Part shown: positions 20,755 through 30,794 of the stretch, piece after piece
Numbering within the stretch: position 1 is the stretch's first letter
Layout: each line of letters opens with the position of its first letter
Assembly (NCBI GenBank): GCA_015680685.1
Contig: MNCI01014405.1
Coordinates: 1 to 40,427, forward strand
Reading direction: 5' to 3'
Length of the DNA: 40,427 bases
Origin: Gnetum montanum
Taxonomy: Eukaryota; Streptophyta; Gnetopsida; Gnetales; Gnetaceae
Notes under the pieces: generated by a model
What the model was told of the DNA's origin: nothing
Database searches by the model: none
What the model saw: only the letters and a program-made list of their open reading frames with translations
Position numbers and translations under genes: made by a program

Positions 20755-22126
20755 TAGTCTATATGCAAAGGTTATCAAGATGAAAACATATGATAAATGT
20801 TTCTCCTCAATGTTCTCTTTGTAGAAGTTAAGACTCATTTTTTCATGTTTTATTAAGCATCTTATTGCTTAGCATATTTGGAAATGCACATACAAAATTT
20901 GCAACCTTTTTAACCAAGCATTAATGAAGTTATTTTTGGTGATAAGCTTGCTTTGTCTACTTTCTTTCTTTGCATTTGGAATTTTCTTTGACTGCTTATT
21001 CTCTACTCTATTTAGAAGCTGCAGCGTACAATTATTTTCTAGCATCAAGAGCATAACTATGACCTTTCTTTAGGATCCAAATGCTATATTCTCAAAGATA
21101 TTATTTTTTAGCTACAACTTTAGGCAAACAATCTCTCATTGAAAGCTAGACAATTAATTTGCTTTGTACAATATTAATTTCTTTCTATTTTGAAGGCTCA
21201 AGGACATGAAACCTTCAGCTTTTGTTGCTATTTGTTCTTTATTTTTATTAATGTATTCTTTTATTTTTAGAGAGAGGTTTCTCCTTCTGTTTATAAGAAA
21301 CCGTTTAGTAAGAAGTGAAGATTCGTGAAGGTGCTTTTGAATAAGGGTAAGGCCTAATCCGTATTCTATTCTAAAGGTGAGATTTTTTAGGATTGGTTCT
21401 ATCTCCAAAATTGTTAGGCTTTTTCTTTAGACTCTCTCTTATATGATTTAATGTAACTTAATTTTTTAAATATTATTATTCATTTATTAAGGGTCTAATA
21501 CCACCAAGATGTAAATTAGGTTTCCTATAAAAAGTTAATTTTCTTTTTAAGGCTTGCATAGATATCTTTACAATTGAGGAGGTATTAATTTCTATGTTAC
21601 TATGGAGTTTCACTTCTCCTTAGTACTTATTATGTTATGTACTTTAAATTTTTTAATTATAAAGATTATTTTTGGGGTATAATACCTTCTACTAACAAAA
21701 CGAGAAGTTTCAACCACCCATATTTGTATAAATTGAATTCAATGTAGACCATTGATGATTTTTGTAGTACTCCCAAATAACAAGTTCTTAGTAAAACATA
21801 AACCTACAAGCTCATAAGTAGATGCTTAATTGAACAACTTCTTGATAGGCAAAACCAAATATTTATAATGGATATATAACATCTAATATGAATATGTAGG
21901 AATAAAAATAAATATGTGAAATGTGTACTTGCAAGGCATAATTTACTTATAATTGTTAAAGCTAAGATAAAGAGATTTAATACATATGTAAGAGAAAAAC
22001 CTTTTTATTAAAGTGTTACCTAGAACATTTGATAATTTTTTTAATAATTTCAAAACTCATAGCACATGTATTTTTTCCATCCAATAAATCTAAAAGATTA
22101 TAAACTGATCAAAATTCAATTTCAAA
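20755..22126. other. AT-rich intergenic region
   Basis: Between element B and the 3' end of the NLR gene. Only short frames without recognisable motifs were found on either strand, the longest about 84 codons on minus at 21408-21154. I see no gene here. Confidence 0.5.
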
Positions 22127-22132
22127 TTTATT
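22127..22132 (-). terminator. Possible polyadenylation signal of the NLR gene
   Basis: AATAAA on the minus strand, about 32 bp after the stop codon at 22164. Confidence 0.35.
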
Positions 22133-22163
22133 GAACGGTAAAATACTGTAATTTTACATGATA

Positions 22164-22880
22164 TTATATCATTTTACCTATTATGCATTTTGGTTTTACA
22201 GGTTTAGTTTCCAATTTCTCCCATCCTTGAATGAGGTGGGAAGAGCCTCTGACATGGATGACTTTAAGCGACCTCATTTGAAGGAACACGCTCATCCACT
22301 TAGCTTCCAATTTAGGGCATCCGGAAACGTCCAGAGTCTCTAAAGCCGGCAACAAGTGGAATGATGTACCGAGGTTCTCTAAATTGCTGCATCCATGTAA
22401 CAGTAGATACTTTAAAGATGACAAGTTTTCAAAACCTCCGGGGATCTCCTTTAAACCTCTACACTCGGATATGCGTAAATACTCCAGAGATGATAGCTGC
22501 TCAAAAGTAGATGGAAATTCCGTGAACTCTTGACACTTTTGTAACGTTATAGATACTAATGAAGCACACAATCCCAAACTGGGTGGAAGTTGCGTGCTTG
22601 ACTTCCGCAAGTAAAGTCGTCTAAAATGCGGCAACAAATGCAACTCATCTGGTATGTGCCTCAGACGTTGACATCTATCTAGCACAAGTTCTCTCAGGGA
22701 TTTCAGTTTTGATAAAAGCCCCTCTGTTATTTCGTCTGACGGATATTTTTTAATGTTCAGTGTCTCCAGCTGGCACAATGCCGAATCATCTTCTTCCGAA
22801 AGGGTATGAAGAAATAGCTGGGCACTTGCTTCCACTTCTGGAGGGAATCGAAGAAATACAGTTCTAAGAGAGCCTGGCAT
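22164..22880 (-). CDS. NLR exon 9 (LRRs, C-terminus)
   Basis: 717 bp from acceptor GTCCAG to TAA. It contains about six LRRs of roughly 24 residues with the pattern LxxLxxLxLxxCxxLxxIP (LKSLRELVLDRCQRLRHIP; LSSLEYLRISECRGLKEIP; LSSLKYLLLHGCSNLENL), the plant cytoplasmic type. It ends with a basic tail (KPVKPKCIIGKMI). Confidence 0.85.
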   Translation of the reverse strand: MPGSLRTVFLRFPPEVEASAQLFLHTLSEEDDSALCQLETLNIKKYPSDEITEGLLSKLKSLRELVLDRCQRLRHIPDELHLLPHFRRLYLRKSSTQLPPSLGLCASLVSITLQKCQEFTEFPSTFEQLSSLEYLRISECRGLKEIPGGFENLSSLKYLLLHGCSNLENLGTSFHLLPALETLDVSGCPKLEAKWMSVFLQMRSLKVIHVRGSSHLIQGWEKLETKPVKPKCIIGKMI

Positions 22881-22974
22881 CTGGACGCATCAAATCATAG
22901 AAAAGTATACATATATTTAAAAAAATTTCGGAGTATTAAAATAAATAAATAAGTATTGAACTAAAATATCTCAC

Positions 22975-23301
22975 GGCCTGCCTGGCTCGCCCACCGACCT
23001 CGTGGAGGTAGACACTGTTGCTTGGACAGTAATCTAATCTTCTCAACGATACCAGCCCACTCATATCAAAAGGCACTTCTTGCACGGAGGACTTCCAGAC
23101 TATAAGTTTGGAAAAAGTGGATTTGCATTTCCCTGTAACTGTTATTGCCGTGACCGAGGATGCAGAGAGCGTTTTATAAGATTTCGTCGAAAATATTCGA
23201 AGAGAGGAAGCCATCATATCCAGCTTCTCCGCAGGCAATTTCAAGATGTTTCCTTCCTCTCTCTCCTGAAGATAAATGCCTTTCAACTGACAAAGCATAT
23301 C
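22975..23301 (-). CDS. NLR exon 8 (start of LRR region)
   Basis: 327 bp (109 codons, phase 0 at both ends), from acceptor AATGCAG to donor GCC/GTGAGA. It encodes the linker and first LRR-like strands (LPAEKLDMMASSLRIF, FSKLIVWKSSVQEVPFDMSG, LVSLRRLDYC). Confidence 0.75.
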
Positions 23302-23640
23302 CTGCATTTCATTCATGTTCCATTTTTATCACATAATAATATAACAATGATGCAATAACCCAAATTAGTATTCAACTGAAAGTCTGAAACTACGTGGAAG
23401 CGTGGCGCCAGAGTACCAAAAAATGGTGTGTACTAGAAAAGGTTTCTATTAAGAAGATGGAAGCCTTTAACCCTGCCTCCGATATAAATTTGTGACGATG
23501 AGTGTTACGTTTTGTGCGCTGCCCTTGCAGCCGAAGTTGCCATTTTCTATTAAAATGGGGAAAAACAATAAAAAATCAAAAGCACCAATCGTTATGATCA
23601 TCGACTACTGCTAACTAAAACGATAAGGGCATAAACATAC

Positions 23641-24692
23641 CGGATTATTGCATTGCTCAATTAGTTTCTGAAATTGCAAAACGGTTGTTATTCTGTTGAA
23701 TTCACATCTTTTTTTGGCCATCTCTAGAATTACATCGTGCACGCGAATTTCCGTGTTATCCTGCGTATCCACCAGCACTCCTTTGCTGACCTCCAAAGGG
23801 CATGATTTGATTAGAGCCCTCCTTTCTAATACAAGCATTGTCCCCTTTCCAAATATCCTTTCCAAGGTTTTCCTCCTTTTACCGCCAAAGAAGGCGCAAA
23901 TGTCCAAGAATGCTTCCCGGTGACACTCTTCAAGATCATCTAAAGCAAACGCAAAGAAATCCACCGTCTTCCCTCCAAAACGCTGTCCAGACGCTTGACC
24001 TCGCTCCTCTCTAATAACTGCCAGAGCGCTGTTCATGTCTTCTTCACACCTTACATAGCTTCCCACCATTTCTATTAGCAGGGGAACTCCCCCACATATT
24101 CTGAGAATGTATTGCATGTCTTCTGCATTTATCTTTGCTGCACGATTGCTCAGTTGTGTTTTTAGAAGACGTGTGGCCTCATCCTCTGGCAATGACGTAA
24201 CATCATACTGCTTATTGGCACTACGATCAGAAATACCTAACCCATCACGTATTATCTTATCCCTAGCAGTGAGAAGCAACCTAAGCTTCTTGCTTCTGTC
24301 CAGATTCTTGGGAAGCAGCTTTGCAAGTTCCTGGAACCTTAGAACATTGTCTACATAAATAAAACATGGTTTAACTTGAAACTGGTCCATAAGAGCAGTC
24401 TGGCCTTGAGAGTACGATGGTGGCTTTCTGTAATTTCCCTCGGCGTTTGTAATGTCATCCAGTATTGTTTGCTGTGTCTCTGTAATGTTAGCCGAACTAT
24501 GAATGGATTCGAACAAACAAACTTTGGAATAGCCAAAGTCGTCGGCTAGGTTGTCAATACTTGCGTACACGGCATCCGCAAGTGTGGTTTTTCCAATCCC
24601 GCCAAACCCGTGTACAATGACAGCCACCACATTCTTTTGACTTTCAAATTCTAGCATCTCCACTATTTGCTCCACTGAATTCTTGATTCCCA
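23641..24692 (-). CDS. NLR exon 7 (NB-ARC)
   Basis: 1,052 bp from acceptor TTATTCAG to donor CCG/GTATGT, holding the whole NB-ARC: GFGGIGKTT, a FESIHSS region, FIYVDNV, LRLLLTARD, CGGVPLL, FLDICAFFGG and RVHDVILEMA. The frame is open throughout with no internal stop. Confidence 0.88.
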
Positions 24693-24791
24693 CTGAATAA
24701 CACAAAATCAATCGATTATGCCACTTCGAGTCCTGGACAAACATTTTGAAAAGATGCAAAAAGTTTAGAATGGTTGAAATGAGAGGTTTAC

Positions 24792-24957
24792 CTGCATCAG
24801 AGGGGTACAGCTTCTGTCTTGGAAATTGTATGCCCCGGTTGGCATCGTAAACACAGATGATGGCCTGCAGCATCAAATGTGTGTAAATCTGTAAATCTTG
24901 TTTAACTCCTGCCGAAGACTCTGTAAACGTTGCATATGGACGGATGCACGTAAAAAT
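24792..24957 (-). CDS. NLR exon 6, carrying an 8-bp frameshifting duplication
   Basis: 166 bp from acceptor TTTGCAG to donor GATGCAG/GTAAAC. The first part, in frame with exon 5, encodes ASVHMQRLQSLRQELNKIY, a coiled-coil-like end of the helical domain. The second part (LQAIICVYDANRG, FPRQKLYPSDA) is in another frame, the one exon 7 requires. Between them the plus strand has TGTAAATC twice in tandem (24882-24897). With 158 bp the phases of exons 5, 6 and 7 agree; with 166 bp they do not, and a TGA follows at once. Confidence 0.7.
24882..24897 (+). repeat. 8-bp perfect tandem duplication in NLR exon 6
   Basis: TGTAAATC occurs twice in a row. Its length is not a multiple of three, and it separates the two reading frames of exon 6. 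Confidence 0.95.
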
Positions 24958-25074
24958 CTGCAAACTTATTTAAAATGAATTAAATGTATATATAAATAAT
25001 ACCTTTTGTTTTTCACTTCTGTGTGTTTAAAATATAAAACAGAAAACTGGAAAAGAGAAACTATTTCTACTTAC

Positions 25075-25409
25075 TTAGACCAAAAAGATGAACTGGAACA
25101 GGAAAAACACATGAGTGATCCTTGAATCACTAATGTGAGTGCTTCTTCCATGATGCCTGCCATGTTTTGTTGGAGTCTTGGTCGTTTCTTTAGTTCCTTT
25201 AGATATGTAGCCAGCTTCACCATCTCCTCTAGCAGATCAAGGCACTCTACTTTATTAGATGAGATGGCCTCGAATCTATTTAGAACGAAGGCCACTGCAA
25301 CTAATCCAGCTGCTACCCAGTGAGATTTTCCAATTCCTTCGAGAGCTGTTTTGGCTACGTTTATTAGTAAATCCCCTTGCCCACTTGATAATGAACTAGG
25401 CTGTTGCTC
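25075..25409 (-). CDS. NLR exon 5 (RPW8/MLKL-like helical domain)
   Basis: 335 bp from acceptor CTTAG to donor AA/GTAAGT. It encodes ALEGIGKSHWVAAGLVAVAF, then NRFEAISSNKVECLDLLEEM, LKELKKRPRLQQNM and EEALTLVIQGSLMCFS. The pattern of amphipathic helices with a hydrophobic first helix resembles the four-helix N-terminal domains of RPW8-type NLRs and MLKL-like (HeLo) proteins, which in those families insert into membranes. The assignment is by pattern, not by search. Confidence 0.65.
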
Positions 25410-25837
25410 CTAAGACACAATGATACATTGCTAGTCTTAAGAACATGAATAGAAGAGAAACAGGACATAAATCTAACGAAGCAAAAATTTGAACACTTAA
25501 AAAGCTTATACTAATTTGGAACATAATATTCTTCAATTAACCAAAAAAATAGTTATCTCAAACAAAGGTATTACATTTTATCTATAAAATATTAAAAAAT
25601 TAATAACAATAAAAAATAGGTAATTATTAAATGAGATTTTCACATGATGCATTAGGCATTTAGCCATATATAATATTATGATAAATTAAGTATGCTTACA
25701 GAATTGATAGCAACAATGCAAAAGCTTTATTAAGAAGTCATCATTGAACTTAAAATAAGGAGTCAAAGATAATTTTCAACTATAAAGCAAAATTAGATAT
25801 CCAACTACATTCTGTTAAGATAAGGCTATGATGATGA

Positions 25838-26710
25838 TGATGATGATGAAGGAACATTAGAGTGAAGCAAGGATGCCCTTTATCCCTAACTCTCTTTGAT
25901 CTCCTTAGTGATGAGTCTCGTGATTGTATTTGTACAAAAACTATAAACATATTATCAAGAGGACACTGCCTACATTTATCCTCTCATAAAGTTATACAAA
26001 ACATGTTGCAAATTCTAGAATTTTTTTTTGTGAAGTAGAGAACTAAGACTCTACATGTAAGTAGAAACAAATGTAAAACATTAGGATTATGGTTTTAGAA
26101 GATAAGAAAACAAAATTTTTTTAGCTATCATTTATTCTATAGTGGTGTATAAGTGTGTTAGTTGGAAAAGGTTTTAGTGCAGAAAATTGGCAAACTATTG
26201 AAAGGGTACAAAAACTATTTTTATTAAATGAATTGACGGTAAAGACACAATAGCATTTTCCTATGCTGTATTTGTAATGTGACTTACTCTCCATAGAAAT
26301 TGAATCTCTTTGTTAATTCATTAGCTATATCTAAAATTTGACAAAATCTGAGCAAACCAAATTTTAGTTATGGAGTTATGGGTAAATGCAAAAGGCATTA
26401 ACAAATTTTAGTTGGAGTACATTAAAGGTAATCAACTACATTTATAAGTTTTCTATTTTACAACTAAATATTCTAATAATAAAATCTCACAGATTAATCA
26501 ACAAGTTTCATTTGAGTTCACATTACTCATGATATAAAGTGGAAGATAGGTTAACCTTTGTAGAGAAGGGTGCATATGCAAATTACGTGGATTAAGACCT
26601 AATGAGAAATAATGTGTTCTTGTAGGACAAAAATATAATATTGCAACAAAAAGTTGGTATGAACTATTTTTGTTACAATAAATGGTGCCCAGCCACTTTG
26701 TTGAATCTTT
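25838..26710 (+). mobile_element. LINE reverse-transcriptase relic in NLR intron 4
   Basis: The plus strand within the 1.47-kb intron 4 (opposite to the gene) reads VKQGCPLSLTLFDL near 25864, the conserved 'QGCPLSPxLF' block of LINE reverse transcriptases. It later reads ENWQTIERVQKLFLLNELTV near 26190, like the 'W..IE.VQK.FL' block in the C-terminal part of such proteins, and finally FVEKGAYANYV near 26565. Stops and frameshifts are frequent. No poly-A tail or target duplication was identified. A short ATG/GAT microsatellite lies at 25828-25849. Confidence 0.5.
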
Positions 26711-26879
26711 ATATTTATTTTCTATTTTGTAATAAATCTACAGACATAATAAAATATTATTTTCATTAAAATCTCAGTTTCAGTAACAATAAAATCTCAG
26801 TTTCAGTTTCAATACAGACAATATCATAAAAAGTAGAAAATTTTTAAAAAGAAGTTAAACAAAACTATGTTAACCTTAC

Positions 26880-27020
26880 CAGATTGGAAAGCAGATTGGA
26901 AACAGCTTCGGCTGATTCTGAAAAGAGGTCTTTGAAGTTTGAGAGGTCCGATGAATCAAGGAACTTCCACTTTCCTTCAACTCTTAAATTATCAGAGGAC
27001 GGAGACACAGATGATGGCTT
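26880..27020 (-). CDS. NLR exon 4
   Basis: 141 bp (47 codons) from acceptor GGCAG to donor CTG/GTAAGG, in phase 0 at both ends. It encodes KPSSVSPSSDNL followed by a helical, Leu/Ser-rich segment (FKDLFSESAEAVSNLLSNL). Confidence 0.6.
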
Positions 27021-27130
27021 CTGCCATCGGGAAAATCAGGACATGAACATTCCAAGTTTTATGACAAGTCTTAAATAAATGATGGAGATGGATGAAAAAT
27101 AATACGATAAAAGTAACTGGATTTACAAAC

Positions 27131-27342
27131 CTTAGCAATGTAGAGCAGAGTCTTAATGTCAGCAACGAGCGCTTCTATATCTGGATCGAGACGCTCTTTG
27201 GCTTTGCTTAGAATGCTTTCCACCGAAGTTTCTCCGTGACTTGTTGCCCTTGAATTCTGGACATCCTGATGATCACACTCAGGCTGAGCATCCAGCGAAG
27301 GTTGACTCTCAGAGATATGATCTGGATTTACAGCTTCATTAG
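27131..27342 (-). CDS. NLR exon 3
   Basis: 212 bp from acceptor CCTAAG to donor AAG/GTTTGT, ending on a codon boundary. It encodes an acidic linker then a helical stretch (ESILSKAKERLDPDIEALV, IKTLLYIAK). The helical part resembles the exon 1 peptide. Confidence 0.6.
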
Positions 27343-27420
27343 CTTAGGATAAAATTACTAATATTTACCATTACTATAACTGGATAATACTCTGTACAAA
27401 CATAAACGTTAAGTTGTTAC

Positions 27421-27476
27421 CTAAGCTGGAATCGGCAGGCACAGATGTCGAAGTACTGTCAGATGCAGCATCGCTC
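27421..27476 (-). CDS. NLR exon 2
   Basis: 56 bp between acceptor TTTTAG and donor GTAACA, encoding a Ser/Asp/Thr-rich segment (SDAASDSTSTSVPADSSL). It carries 2 + 56 nt and leaves one base, which matches exon 3. Confidence 0.55.
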
Positions 27477-27714
27477 CTAAAACACCCAAAACAGTTACCC
27501 ATAATAATGGTATTGCTGGCTGAAACAATACGTGGAGGCTATGGCACGTTTAGAATAGCTCAGTCACGCTTTTGATGGGAGGAACCTGGGCATAAAACAC
27601 TGGTGCTTCATGGGCATATATATATGGGTGTGGATATGGAATAATAAACCAGACATGCATCATTAAAGTTTGGATAATGATTAGGGAATTTACCGAAAGC
27701 AGGGCAAAGCAAAC

Positions 27715-27899
27715 GGCAAGGAATATATGCAGACAGGGAAAGGCAAGGAATATATGCAGACAGGGAAAAACAAGAACAATGATTAAAAGAGCCGAAGAAT
27801 GATTTAAAGAGCCGCATGGGTATCGCTGAAAGAAACAAGAACAATAATTAAACGAGCCGAAGAATGATTAAAAGAGCCGGATGGGTATCGCTGAAAGAA
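27715..27899 (+). repeat. Two adjacent tandem duplications in NLR intron 1 (27 bp and 65 bp)
   Basis: The 27-bp unit starting GGCAAGGAATATATGCAGAC occurs at 27715 and 27742. The 65-bp unit starting ACAAGAACAAT occurs at 27770 and 27835, and contains an inner repeat of GATTAAAAGAGCCG at about 20-bp spacing. Copies are nearly identical. Confidence 0.85.
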
Positions 27900-28116
27900 A
27901 CGAGAATAAAAATGATGTATTTATTCGCTCATGAGACGAGCCACCAGCAAGCTAAACCACGTTTGTTGCTTTTGCTTGTTGCAGAGCGAAAAGAAAATAA
28001 TAGCATAATGACATGGGAGAGCGCTGATGTGTAAATCGGAGATGGAAATGTGTAGATAAAGAAAAGGTAAGGGAATATTTGGAAAACTTGTTAATGAGAA
28101 ATAAAGAGAAACATAC

Positions 28117-28208
28117 CTAATCATTTGCATATCCGGCAAAGGTGACCATACAAGCGCAAGAATGGAAGGATCCACCCGACAACCATTTTTAGCTGCTTTG
28201 GATTCCAT
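28117..28208 (-). CDS. NLR exon 1 (proposed start)
   Basis: First ATG of the frame, encoding 30 residues (ESKAAKNGCRVDPSILALV and SPLPDMQMI), ending AG before the donor GTATGT. The frame is open upstream to about 28256 but without an ATG. The phase matches exon 2. An earlier non-coding or coding exon cannot be excluded. Confidence 0.5.
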
Positions 28209-28252
28209 TTCACCGATATCTTGCTCAATGGCAAGTGAATTCCAACAAATTC

Positions 28253-28360
28253 TCAATGAGACGTTGCTCCTTTCATGTGTTTGAGAGGTATTCCTTGCTT
28301 AGCTGCTTTGGATTTGGTTTTACTGATATCTTTCTTCAAAGTCCTTTCACTTCTTACCAT
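28253..28360 (-). CDS. Small upstream frame (35 codons) resembling NLR exon 1
   Basis: ATG 28360 to TGA 28253, ending 45 bp before the proposed NLR start. It contains KKDISKTKSKAAKQGI, similar to the peptide around the NLR start (EQDIGEMESKAAKNGC). At the DNA level TTAGCTGCTTTGGATT is shared with 28193-28208 and neighbouring sequence. It may be a duplicated remnant of exon 1, or an upstream frame in the 5' leader. Coding status is uncertain. Confidence 0.3.
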   Translation of the reverse strand: MVRSERTLKKDISKTKSKAAKQGIPLKHMKGATSH

Positions 28361-28369
28361 TTTTTTTCC

Positions 28370-29560
28370 TTTGGCACTTAAGATTAAGATTGATGTTATA
28401 AAAGTTTAAATTTTTAGGGCTTTTATTGAAACATTCTAACATTCAGTGCATAGTTACATAGCAAATGAATTTGCAAGACCTTTACAGAATTTTATATTTT
28501 ATATGGTTGCATTATGTAGATTTGGTTGAATATTTTTAAAAGTAATCATTAACAAAACATAACTTTGAATCTTTAGTAGAGCAAAAGACTTCTCGTAGAG
28601 TCAACATCTTTGAAATTTTCTAACAAGAGCTTAAAGCAAGTGGTAAAATTCTTGTTATACTCTTGGAAGCATTTAGAAAAATTTGCATAGAGATGTTTAT
28701 GAACTTTCTAAATAACAACATTACAAGGGATAGAATGTAGGAGTTCTACCAATTGGAACATACATATATGAGCCTCATAAAACATGTTTTAACATTCTCT
28801 TGGCCTTTTTCACATGTGCTTTGAGGCTATGAAGGCCAAACAAATTCAACATCATCATCATCATCAAATTGTTGTAATGAACCTATGTAATTATGGCTAG
28901 TGGAAGTGGGACATGGTCAAGTAGTGGCTTAGAAGGTGTTAAGACATCCAATAGCAATAATTATCATCTCATTAGTTAGACAGTGAAGCAATGCTTGAAG
29001 TAGCTACCTTGCCATGAAAGGATTTCATTCTTTGTACCTACATTTAACAGGATGTATGATACAATTATTATAAGGAAGAATTTCATGAATTTTTATCTCT
29101 CTAGCGGTAGTTGTAATCATTAGATTATAAGCAAGAGGAGACATACCAAAAACTTGATAAAGTAAAAGATTCCTAGCTTAAAACTTCTTCAAGAACTATC
29201 TATGAAGTAGAACGTCTTTAGTGGTCTAATTCCTAAGCACATTGAGCAAAATCCTACCTAGCTAGGATGTTAAACTACAAGTGTCATAGAGGACTCATAG
29301 AATAAGAAGTTGATGCTACCATTGGAAGAAATTGATCATAAGAAGCTAAGGGAGGAGGAGAGATGGTGGGGAAGGTTATAAAAGCAAAAGTAAGGAATGA
29401 AATATAATTTAGGGAAGAAGAAAACATTGAAATAATGTGTAAAATGTGGGGATGAAGTAGGAAAGGAATGTAGAAAAGATAAAAACAAGGAAAGATGAAG
29501 CCTTTAATGGAACAAGACTATGGGATGATGATGAACAGTTAGTTAATTAGGTGTGACATT
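28370..29560. other. No gene recognised
   Basis: AT-rich upstream flank of the NLR gene. It contains a short CATCAT microsatellite (about 28848-28866) and a purine-rich, GGA/GAA-containing stretch (about 29345-29515), which could be the 3' end of an LTR element in plus orientation, given the LTR-like start at 29568. Confidence 0.35.
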
Positions 29561-29567
29561 ACACCTA

Positions 29568-29760
29568 TGATGTTGTAGTTGTGATATTGTATACTTTCAT
29601 AGAATATCAAAGATGTGATGTACCTAGGGTACGTAAAGTCTATAAATAACGTTCACCTACTACATTAAATGCATCATTTTGGTCATACTTATAGCACAAA
29701 TCTTACAATCTAATTTCATAGACTTAGCAATACTTACTGAGTGTGTGTAGCATGAATATG
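29568..29760 (+). mobile_element. Possible LTR start related to element B
   Basis: The start TGATGTTGTAGTTGTGATATTGTA matches the start of the B LTR except for a block of about six bases. TATAAATA at 29641-29648 lies exactly 73 bp after the start, as in B. Further downstream I see no clear match, so this may be a partial or solo LTR or a different family with a shared U3. The right end is unknown. Confidence 0.35.
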
Positions 29761-30428
29761 AGTCATTTGTATAATGTAACAATAGAAAATTTTGGTACTG
29801 GAAAATCAAAAGATCATGTGCAAAGAAATTTCAATCATAGATCCATGAGCCTTGGAAAGGATTTGGAGTGCCCTAAATGGTTTTATCAATCACTTAGGGA
29901 CTTGGAAAATTTCTTACCGGTTATCACAAAAATGAGAATAAACTGTAATGAATATGTGTAAAAAAAAATGTAATGCGAGATCCCATAATAGGTGAAGAGA
30001 AAAATATAGAGAAACAAAAATGACTACAAATAATATATTAAATATAATTGTAAATGAATGAAATATGGGGGTTTGAGGAAGAGTATAGATCAAGGCTTTT
30101 AAATCTTGAGAAATTAATACACTTGTTGTAATCTAGGGTAGATTGTAGGGTGTGTTCTACAAAGAGTTTGCATTGCTTTCTTGATTTGATCTACAACATA
30201 ATAAATTCCTACTCCAAGTCATGTGCTTAGAAATCAACGCTACTAAAGTTGTGAAAAGGCTACAAAACTCTATTATTTTCTATTAAGTGTTTTGCTATAT
30301 GATTGCTTGAAAGGTCTTGAAAGATTCATCAAGTCTTTTATTTATAGGCTACAAATCTATTGTATTGGCATTTGTTGCAATTTTTGAGCATTACAAATTG
30401 TTCCTTGTTCAAAGTGTAGCATGTGGGA

Positions 30429-30657
30429 TTAAAACTAAAGTGCCACACACTACCCCACATGCTGCCATAGTGTGTGGAACTAAGATGTAAAGTGTGTAAA
30501 ATCAAAGCCCAAATCCCACATGCCATCTCACACACTACCATAACATATGAAGTTGGAATGTGTGGTGTATGATATTAAAATCCAAATCCCACACATTGCC
30601 TTACACATTACCATAATGTATCAAGTTAGAATGTGCAATGTATGAAATTACAGTGTG
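30429..30657 (+). repeat. 73-bp degenerate tandem repeat, about three copies
   Basis: AAATCCCACATGCC... at 30511 and AAATCCCACACATTGCC... at 30584 head 73-bp units rich in CACACATTACC and ATGTGTGGTGTATGA. A weaker copy precedes at about 30429. The alternating CACACA and TGTGTG blocks can pair as inverted repeats. Confidence 0.7.
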
Positions 30658-30794
30658 TGAAGCATTTTTAGACTTCACAAGTTGGACCAAGTGGAATTTT
30701 TAGCATGTGGACTATAGATATCACTTTTTCATTGAAAAAATACTTAAAATTTTACCAATATAACGCTTTAGGATAGGATTTTTGGTAATAAAAC

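Larger units (their letters stand above)
22164..28208 (-). pseudogene. NLR immune receptor (RPW8/MLKL-like N-domain, NB-ARC, LRR), nine exons, frameshifted
   Basis: Intracellular NLRs detect pathogen effectors and trigger immunity through nucleotide-dependent assembly. Proposed exons (minus): 28208-28117, 27476-27421, 27342-27131, 27020-26880, 25409-25075, 24957-24792, 24692-23641, 23301-22975, 22880-22164, all with GT/AG borders and consistent phases except exon 6. With one copy of an 8-bp duplication counted, the product is 1,029 residues. Domains: N-terminal extension (1-167), helical RPW8/MLKL-like domain (about 168-300), NB-ARC (about 332-670), LRRs (about 690-1029). NB-ARC motifs: P-loop GFGGIGKTT (360-368), kinase-2 FIYVDNV (442-448), RNBS-B LRLLLTARD, CGGVPLL for GLPL (531-537), FLDICAFF for RNBS-D (593-600), VHD in place of MHD (649-651). 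As sequenced, exon 6 shifts frame and stops before the P-loop. A true pseudogene, an allele or an assembly error are all possible. The exon 1 start is least certain. Confidence 0.85.

Noticed and set aside
21154-21408. 84-codon minus-strand frame, Lys/Leu-rich
   Set aside because: AT-rich composition explains it; no motif, splice support or second copy.
23080-24358. Plus-strand frames of 75-92 codons opposite the NLR exons
   Set aside because: They are shadows of the NLR coding strand, without their own splice or start context.
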